A stretch of DNA of 64,000 nucleotides. Origin: Foliamicus sp963666765. GTDB taxonomy: Bacteria; Pseudomonadota; Gammaproteobacteria; Steroidobacterales; Foliamicaceae. The notes under the pieces are model-generated. The model worked only from the letters and a program-made list of their open reading frames with translations. It ran no database searches and was not told the DNA's origin. Both the position numbers and the translations under genes were made by a program. Each line of letters opens with the position of its first letter. Position 1 is the stretch's first letter. Below, one piece after another: positions 59,120-64,000 of this stretch. The stretch covers positions 558,001 through 622,000 of the forward strand of contig OY762933.1 in assembly GCA_963666765.1 (NCBI GenBank). The letters run 5' to 3'.

Positions 59120-60283
59120 TCAGCACTCGATTGAAAAGTGTGTCAGGAATTCCGGATCCGGATCGACTCCGAGTCCGGGTGCGGTGGGCAGAGAGACCGT
59201 GCCGTCGTTGTCTCTGACCTGCCGACCAATTTCGAGCGGCTTCTTCAGCAGCTCTTCACGGAATCGGTTGGGAGTTGTGTCGTACTCCAGCATGGGCTGC
59301 ACGGGGTGCGCCGAGCCGGGCAAATCCGGCAGGGCTGCAATCAAGTGAAGATTGGTGCCGACCGCAACTGCCGACCCCCAGACGTGATTGACAATGGGGA
59401 CAAAGTGCGCGCGAGACAGCGTCAATACGTGTCGGTACTCGGTGATGCCACCCAGGCCACAAACTTCGGGCTGGAGAATATCGACACAACGATTTGTCAC
59501 CAGGTCGCGGAACCCCCAGACGGTGAACTCGCCTTCACCTCCGGCTATATTCATGTCAAGTGCTTCGCAGAGGTCCCGATAGCCTTGTCGATCTTCCGAC
59601 GCGACCGGCTCTTCGAACCACGCAACATCGAGCTTTTCAAGTTCGCGCCCAAGGGGGATCGCCTCGCGAGCGGAATATGCGTGATTGGCATCCACCATGA
59701 GCTGCACATCCGCCCCGACGGCATTTCTTACTGCCTCGACCAGTCCAATGTCCTTTTTCGGCCCGATACCGATCTTCATCTTCATGGACTTGAAGCCGGC
59801 CTCGAGAATTGCCACGCTTTCCTCGGCAAACCGTTTTTCAAGGTCACCATTTCGCTGCAGCATCATGCCGTAGCCATACACTTCGATGCGATCGCGGAAT
59901 GCGCCGCCCAGGAGTTGATACACCGGAACATTGAAGTGCTTGCCCGCGATATCCCACAGCGCGATATCCACGCCGGACAGCGACTGAATCGGCATGCCCT
60001 TTTGCCCATGATCGCGAAGCAGGTTGTATACCTTGTGCCAGATCACGTCGCGGTCGAGCGGATTCAAGCCCAGGATCATGGGTTGAATGACTTTCTCGAC
60101 GATGGCCTTGTTTGCAAACGCGACATTACCTCCACCGAAGCACTCACCCCAGCCGGTAATTCCCTCATCGGTTGAGACCTCGACCAGGTGAGCCGTTCGC
60201 TTCATGAAGTACTGCTGCGAATAACCCAACTCTTCGTCCAGGTCGTATTGAAGTACGTGACTGCGTATTCGGGTTATTTTCAT
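59120..60283 (-). CDS. Enolase-superfamily (mandelate racemase group) enzyme, candidate anhydrogalactonate cycloisomerase
   Basis: The 387-residue protein has K168-M-K170 as the catalytic KxK, metal ligands D198 (VDANHAYS), E224 (WFEEPV) and E250 (GGEGEF), Asp268 (VDILQPEVCGLGG) and H300 (VNHVWG) as the His-Asp pair. So both bases of the mandelate racemase group are present. It differs from the galactonate-type enzyme at 37.9 kb, which lacks the KxK (it reads RAS). Directly behind an aldehyde dehydrogenase and before a GH16 gene, it fits the cycloisomerase that turns 3,6-anhydrogalactonate into 2-keto-3-deoxygalactonate. That role is inferred from context. Confidence 0.85.
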   Translation of the reverse strand: MKITRIRSHVLQYDLDEELGYSQQYFMKRTAHLVEVSTDEGITGWGECFGGGNVAFANKAIVEKVIQPMILGLNPLDRDVIWHKVYNLLRDHGQKGMPIQSLSGVDIALWDIAGKHFNVPVYQLLGGAFRDRIEVYGYGMMLQRNGDLEKRFAEESVAILEAGFKSMKMKIGIGPKKDIGLVEAVRNAVGADVQLMVDANHAYSAREAIPLGRELEKLDVAWFEEPVASEDRQGYRDLCEALDMNIAGGEGEFTVWGFRDLVTNRCVDILQPEVCGLGGITEYRHVLTLSRAHFVPIVNHVWGSAVAVGTNLHLIAALPDLPGSAHPVQPMLEYDTTPNRFREELLKKPLEIGRQVRDNDGTVSLPTAPGLGVDPDPEFLTHFSIEC

Positions 60284-60293
60284 CCGGTAATCC

Positions 60294-61733
60294 TCAGTCC
60301 GTGAGCGCTCGCGTCACCCGTTTGGGCACGAGATAATCGTCCAGGGCCAGGTGGGAGCAATCGACGCCGACGCCTGACTGCTTGATGCCGCAATGCGGCA
60401 AACCGATGTCGTATTTCACGCCGTTGATCTGAACTTCTCCGAAGCGCAGGGCCATCGCGCAACGATCCGCCCGATCTTTATTCGACGTAAAGACGAAGGA
60501 AGACAGACCCGTGTCGGTGGCGTTGGCTGAATCGATCGCATCCGCCTCGTTCTCAAAGGTTGTAAGGCTGACAATGGGCCCGAAAACCTCCTCGTTGAAC
60601 AGAGCCATGGATGGCGTTACGTCGGCGAGTACGGTTGGCGCGTAGTAGTGGCCCCCTTCGATACCGGGGGGGCGCCCTCCGCCGGCAAGCAGCCGGGCGC
60701 CGTTTCCGACGGCTGTGTTGACCAGATTGTCAATGCGTTTCCAGGCGCCGTCATCAACCAGGGGGCCCATGTCGATATCCCCGTCCTTGTCAAACCCGAC
60801 CTTGACGGCATTGGCACGATCAATCACTTTCTGTTCGAACTCCGCCGCAACGGAGTCCTCGACCATTACGCGGTTGGGCGCAACGCAGATCTGGCCTGAA
60901 TTGCCGAATTTGACCGCGCAGATGATGTCCGCGGCGAGGTCGATGTCGGCGTCCGCGAAGACGAGCGCCGGCGCATTTCCCCCAAGTTCCATTGAGTATC
61001 GCTTGATCGACGTGCTGCCTGCTCGAATAACGTGTTTCCCTGTTTGGGAGGAACCGATGAGCGTAAGCATTGCCGGAATCGTCGAGCCGGAAATCGTGTC
61101 TCCGATTTCCTGGTCGTCGCCTGCCACGATGTTTACAACGCCCGGCGGCAGGTCGATTTGGTGGCACAGTTCACCCACCGCGTAGGCTGAAAGCGGCGTT
61201 TTGAGCGACGGTTTGATGACAATCGGGCAACCGGCCGCCATCGCCGGGCCCAGCTTGAAAGCCAGGTTCAGAAGCGGGAAATTCCACGCCAGGAATGCCC
61301 CGACAACGCCGGCCGGCTCTCGAATCAAGGTGTGGGCATGTGTGCCGTCCCGGTCGGGCAGAGGTTCCGGTTGGATCTTGAGAATTTCATCCGCGTAGTA
61401 CTCAAGACTGTTGACGAGGGCCTCAAAGTCCTCGAAGGTCGCCGCCCAGGGCTTGCCCAATTCAAGGTGAACGCAGTTTCGAAGATGCTCCTCGTGCCCT
61501 ATGACTACCTCACGCAGTCTGCGCATCCAGTCAACGCGTTCCGCGACTGGCGCAACACCCCATGAGTCGAATGCCTCCGCCGCTCCCCAAAGCGCCGCCT
61601 CAGTCTCTTCTTCCCGGGCTACGGAGATCGCTCCCACTGTTGCTTCCGTCGCGGGGTTCACTACGCTTGCGTAGGTGCCAGTGTCAACAAGGCGACCATG
61701 CACATATGGGTGTTTTGTAAGGGAAGCGGACAT
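60294..61733 (-). CDS. NAD(P)-dependent aldehyde dehydrogenase, candidate 3,6-anhydrogalactose dehydrogenase
   Basis: ATG at 61733 with a GGAG-type site gives 479 residues; the 14-residue longer frame is less likely. Key residues: catalytic C283 (GQICVAP), general base E249 (MELGGNAP), oxyanion Asn in FLAWNFPLLN, cofactor loop IGSSQTGKHV, and the NEEVFGPIV segment. The substrate is not readable from sequence. Its partner is the enolase-type enzyme 10 bases downstream, and both are in a galactan locus with GH16 enzymes, so oxidation of 3,6-anhydrogalactose (D- or L-form) to its acid is the best guess. Predicted operator site 4 lies 44 bases upstream. Confidence 0.88.
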   Translation of the reverse strand: MSASLTKHPYVHGRLVDTGTYASVVNPATEATVGAISVAREEETEAALWGAAEAFDSWGVAPVAERVDWMRRLREVVIGHEEHLRNCVHLELGKPWAATFEDFEALVNSLEYYADEILKIQPEPLPDRDGTHAHTLIREPAGVVGAFLAWNFPLLNLAFKLGPAMAAGCPIVIKPSLKTPLSAYAVGELCHQIDLPPGVVNIVAGDDQEIGDTISGSTIPAMLTLIGSSQTGKHVIRAGSTSIKRYSMELGGNAPALVFADADIDLAADIICAVKFGNSGQICVAPNRVMVEDSVAAEFEQKVIDRANAVKVGFDKDGDIDMGPLVDDGAWKRIDNLVNTAVGNGARLLAGGGRPPGIEGGHYYAPTVLADVTPSMALFNEEVFGPIVSLTTFENEADAIDSANATDTGLSSFVFTSNKDRADRCAMALRFGEVQINGVKYDIGLPHCGIKQSGVGVDCSHLALDDYLVPKRVTRALTD

Positions 61734-61777
61734 TCTCCGTTCCGTAATAGTGTTCGGATTGAAACCAGGAGGCATTG

Positions 61778-61792
61778 AAACATCATATGTTT
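61778..61792. promoter_or_regulatory. Predicted GntR operator, site 4
   Basis: AAACATCATATGTTT is a perfect inverted repeat with a three-base spacer, upstream of the aldehyde dehydrogenase-enolase-GH16 operon. It matches site 1 in 14 of 15 bases. Confidence 0.7.
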
Positions 61793-61968
61793 ATCATGGC
61801 AAGCCCTACGGATGTGCAGGACCGCGTCCCACGGGATGACACCCCAACGGGTAATCGCACGATTTTCGGACGTTAATCCTCCGCTGCAGGTGACCTACAG
61901 GGGCTGCCGGCAGGACTTCCTGGGCCAGCGGTCAATCATGTAGCCGCCGCGGGCAGGCGACAGACCGT

Positions 61969-63121
61969 TCAGGACCAGATCCTGGGTTCGGTGCCGAGTA
62001 AGGGGTCCAGTGAATAGCTGTTGGCGGGCCGTTCCAGTCCAAGGTTGTCGCGCAGTGTGCCGGGTTCGTAATCCGTTCGAAAGAGCTCTCGCACCTGCAG
62101 GACCGGCACGACTTCCTCGACGAATTCGTTCAGGTTTTCCGGCAGGTAATTGGGTGTGATCGAGAAGCCGTCGGCGGCGCCGGCGCGAAACCATTCCTCG
62201 CAGAAGTCGGCGATCTGCTCCGGCGTTCCGGCACGCACCAGGCTGGCGCGCGAGACCACGGCGCGTCTTGCCAGTTCGCGTATCGTGAGTTTGTCCTCGC
62301 GCGCCATCTTGACGATCTGTTCCTGGACCCATTGCCCGCCCTCCGTGGTCGCGATTTCCGGCAGCGTGTCGTCGGGCGAACAATGCGAAAGATCTGCGCC
62401 AATCTGCAATTGCAGGGTCTGCAGGGCAAGCGCGTCCAGGCGGGGAGCCGCCCGCCTGCACGATGACGGGGTGGCCCTGGGGCGTGCGCCCGATATTCAG
62501 TGGGCCGGCAACGCGGAAGAATTCGCCCTCGTGGTCCAGTTGATGGACCTTGTCGGGAGAAAAGTACCGCCCTGCCCCGGCATCCCGGATGATGGCGTCG
62601 TCTTCCCAGCTGTCCCATAGCCTGCGCACGACATCGACGAATTCCTCGGCGCGCTCGTAGCGACGGTCATGGTCCATGATCCGGTCGAAGCCGAAGTTGC
62701 GCGCCTCGATTGAGCTCGTCGAGGTGACGACGTTCCATCCCGCACGACCATTCGAAATGTGGTCGAGAGACGCGAAACGGCGGGCGACCGCATACGGTTC
62801 ATTGAACGTGGTGGACATGGTCGCGACCAGGCCGATGTGTTGAGTGACTGCGGCAAGCGCCCCCAGCAGCGTGCTGGGCTCGAGCTTTCCGGCGTAATCG
62901 GTAGCGGCGAACGCCTCCCTGCCCTTGATATTGGGATAACCCATGGAATCGCCCGAAAAATAGATGTGCAGCTTTCCCTGCTCGGCCTTCTTCGCCAGCC
63001 GGGCAAAGTTGCTGAAGTCATGCTGATCGAGCGGGCCTTCCCTGGGATAGCGCCAGCCGCCTGGGTGAGAACCGCTGTTGTGAATGAAAGCTGCCAGAAT
63101 TAGCTGATGCGCGTCCGCCAT
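61969..63121 (-). pseudogene. LLM-type flavin monooxygenase, frameshifted and internally deleted
   Basis: The frame from ATG 63121 gives a good NtaA/SnaA/DszA-like start (LILAAFIHNSGSHPGGWRYP, then LEPSTLLGALAAVTQHIGLVATMSTTF and GRAGWNVVTSTSS) up to PVIVQAGGS near 62455. After that the frame is nonsense. The family's C-terminal part continues in another minus-strand frame to 61969 (IGADLSHCSPDDTLPE, GTPEQIADFCEEWFRAGAADGFSITPNYLPENL, TLRDNLGLERPANSY). Between these parts the usual middle section of perhaps 60-80 residues is missing. So both a deletion and a frameshift at the same joint inactivated the gene. Confidence 0.85.
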
Positions 63122-63163
63122 GCGGTCTCCTTCAGGTCCGGCGAATGCCTGCGTCGGGAACGC

Positions 63164-63460
63164 TCATTCAACGCGGTAGGTCCGGCCGCCGACACAGGAG
63201 AAAAGGCGGCCGTCGACATCATTCACGACTTCCACCACTCCCTCCTTCATGTAAATCAGGTCCTCGAAGTGGAACTTGCCGATTTCGGGCTGGAACCAGG
63301 GCAGATCGCAACTGATCACCATTCCATCCACCAGTTCGAAATCGGGAATTCCGCCGCCCGGATGCGGGACGTAATAGGTATTGATCGGGGTTGAGACGAC
63401 CAGCGCCTCGACCTGCTCGCGGTCCATGTGTTCGTCGGCGCGGTCCCGGTTAAGCAGCAT
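63164..63460 (-). pseudogene. M24 (Xaa-Pro) peptidase remnant with a large in-frame internal deletion
   Basis: The 98-residue frame starts like a creatinase/prolidase N-terminus (LLNRDRADEHMDREQVEALVVSTPINTYYV) and then jumps to what looks like the C-terminus of an M24 enzyme (GGGIPDFELVDGMVISCDLPWFQPEIGKFHFEDLIYMKEG). Complete relatives have some 250-300 residues between these points, including most metal ligands. The frame is open, but the product cannot be an active peptidase. It lies directly beside another internally deleted gene. Confidence 0.75.
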
Positions 63461-63509
63461 TGGTGATTTCCTTCTTGAAGCCTGGTTGCGGTTGCTGGTG
63501 ACAGTTCAT

Positions 63510-64000
63510 TCAGGGGCCCAGTGCGCCGGCAGGGATCACACCCACGTCGTCGGCGCCGCCGACGAAACCATAGCCCTTCAGAGTAATGACTGCCAGTGCC
63601 GATGGCGGCTCCCGGTCGCTTCCTGCCACTCGTTTGGCCAGTCTCCTGAGGCTCTTTGCTCCTTCCGCCACCCGCCGCTCCCCGAGCTTGATCTCGAAAG
63701 CTGCCCAGCGCCCATCTGCAGCTTCCACAATCGCATCCACCTCCAGCCCGTCCTGCTCGCGGTAGTGATAGACGCGCGCGTCGGCGGCCTGAGCATAGAT
63801 GCGGAGGTCGCGGATGATCATGGATTCGAACAGGAAACCCAGGAACTCAAGATCACGCAGCAACCGTTCCGGTGTGGCTCGAAGAGCGGCAACTGCGACT
63901 GACGGATCCACGAAATGCCTGACCGGCGAAGTACGGAGAGTTGTCCGAGATCGCAGATGCGCGGCCCATGCGGGTTGGTTTTCCACCACCATGAGCCGTT
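63510..64000 (-). CDS. AAA-family ATPase with DUF4143 domain, C-terminal part (gene runs off the right edge)
   Basis: The visible 160-plus residues are the end of a DUF4143 protein: LRSRTTLRTSPVRHFVDPSVAVAALRATPERLLRDLEFLGFLFESMIIRDLRIYAQAADARVYHYREQDGLEVDAIVEAADGRWAAFEIKLGE. The last segment (EVDAIVE...AFEIKLG) is the nuclease-like fold of DUF4143. The frame stays open to the window edge without a convincing start, so the AAA part lies outside. Such orphan ATPases occur in many genomes and their role is unclear. Confidence 0.8.
   Translation of the reverse strand, partial: RLMVVENQPAWAAHLRSRTTLRTSPVRHFVDPSVAVAALRATPERLLRDLEFLGFLFESMIIRDLRIYAQAADARVYHYREQDGLEVDAIVEAADGRWAAFEIKLGERRVAEGAKSLRRLAKRVAGSDREPPSALAVITLKGYGFVGGADDVGVIPAGALGP

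Noticed and set aside
1..64000. tRNA, rRNA, CRISPR arrays, transposases, integrases and phage genes
   Set aside because: I looked for cloverleaf-type sequences, spaced repeats and DDE or tyrosine-recombinase motifs and saw none I could support; a covariance-model scan would be needed to exclude small RNAs.

Overview
The window looks like a chromosomal segment of a high-GC, TonB-rich, probably marine gammaproteobacterium. This rests on the gene families and codon use: two complete TonB-dependent receptors and the remnant of a third, lipoproteins with Gram-negative lipoboxes, ETF/MaoC/flavoenzyme operons, and a catabolic locus for sulfated red-algal galactan. I cannot name the species. I see no rRNA, tRNA, CRISPR array, transposase or phage gene.

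Layout. (a) 1-13.4 kb: the start of a RecB-like repair protein gene (partial), a fused old-yellow-enzyme/dienoyl-CoA-reductase-type flavoprotein, and a tightly packed minus-strand operon (etfB-etfA-sulfurtransferase-lipoprotein-HapK-like-MaoC-two unknowns). Several single enzymes follow: an AhpD-like protein, a DUF924 protein, a medium-chain reductase, a peroxiredoxin and a P-loop ATPase. This part carries a family of palindromic REP-like repeats at gene ends and a 265 bp MITE with perfect 31 bp terminal inverted repeats and a TA target duplication. (b) 13.5-25.0 kb: one minus-strand operon of aspartate carbamoyltransferase, two S45 (penicillin-acylase type) hydrolases, an M14 carboxypeptidase fused to an argininosuccinate-lyase-type domain, and a TonB-dependent receptor. 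This set suggests uptake and stepwise dismantling of an acylated, peptide-like compound. (c) 25.1-37.3 kb: a TGS-domain GTPase, then a minus-strand flavoenzyme operon (VOC protein, aromatic-type FAD monooxygenase, MFS transporter, FAD-linked oxidase, acyl-CoA-dehydrogenase-fold flavoprotein, aldo/keto reductase, membrane protein). A TonB-receptor tail remnant, an MFS transporter, an SDR and a DUF1640 protein follow.

(d) 37.5-61.8 kb: a polysaccharide-utilisation locus for a sulfated galactan. It encodes three sulfatases (one fused to a GH16 domain), GH16 enzymes (one fused to an FG-GAP/ASPIC propeller-type region, one lipoprotein, one truncated), a TonB receptor with a partner Ig-like lipoprotein, and a sugar porter. 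It also has a D-galactonate-dehydratase-like enolase with an SDR and an SMP-30 lactonase (an oxidative galactose route), and an aldehyde dehydrogenase with a second enolase-superfamily enzyme (fitting a 3,6-anhydrogalactose route). A FadR-type GntR regulator heads the sulfatase operon. A 15 bp inverted repeat, AAACAT-N3-ATGTTT, occurs in front of each of the four transcription units I can define and is the best candidate for its operator.

(e) 61.9-64 kb: a frameshifted, internally deleted LLM flavin monooxygenase, an M24-peptidase remnant with a large internal deletion, and the 3' part of a DUF4143 ATPase. Truncated genes at 37.5, 42.5, 61.9 and 63.2 kb show that the accessory part has been repeatedly rearranged.
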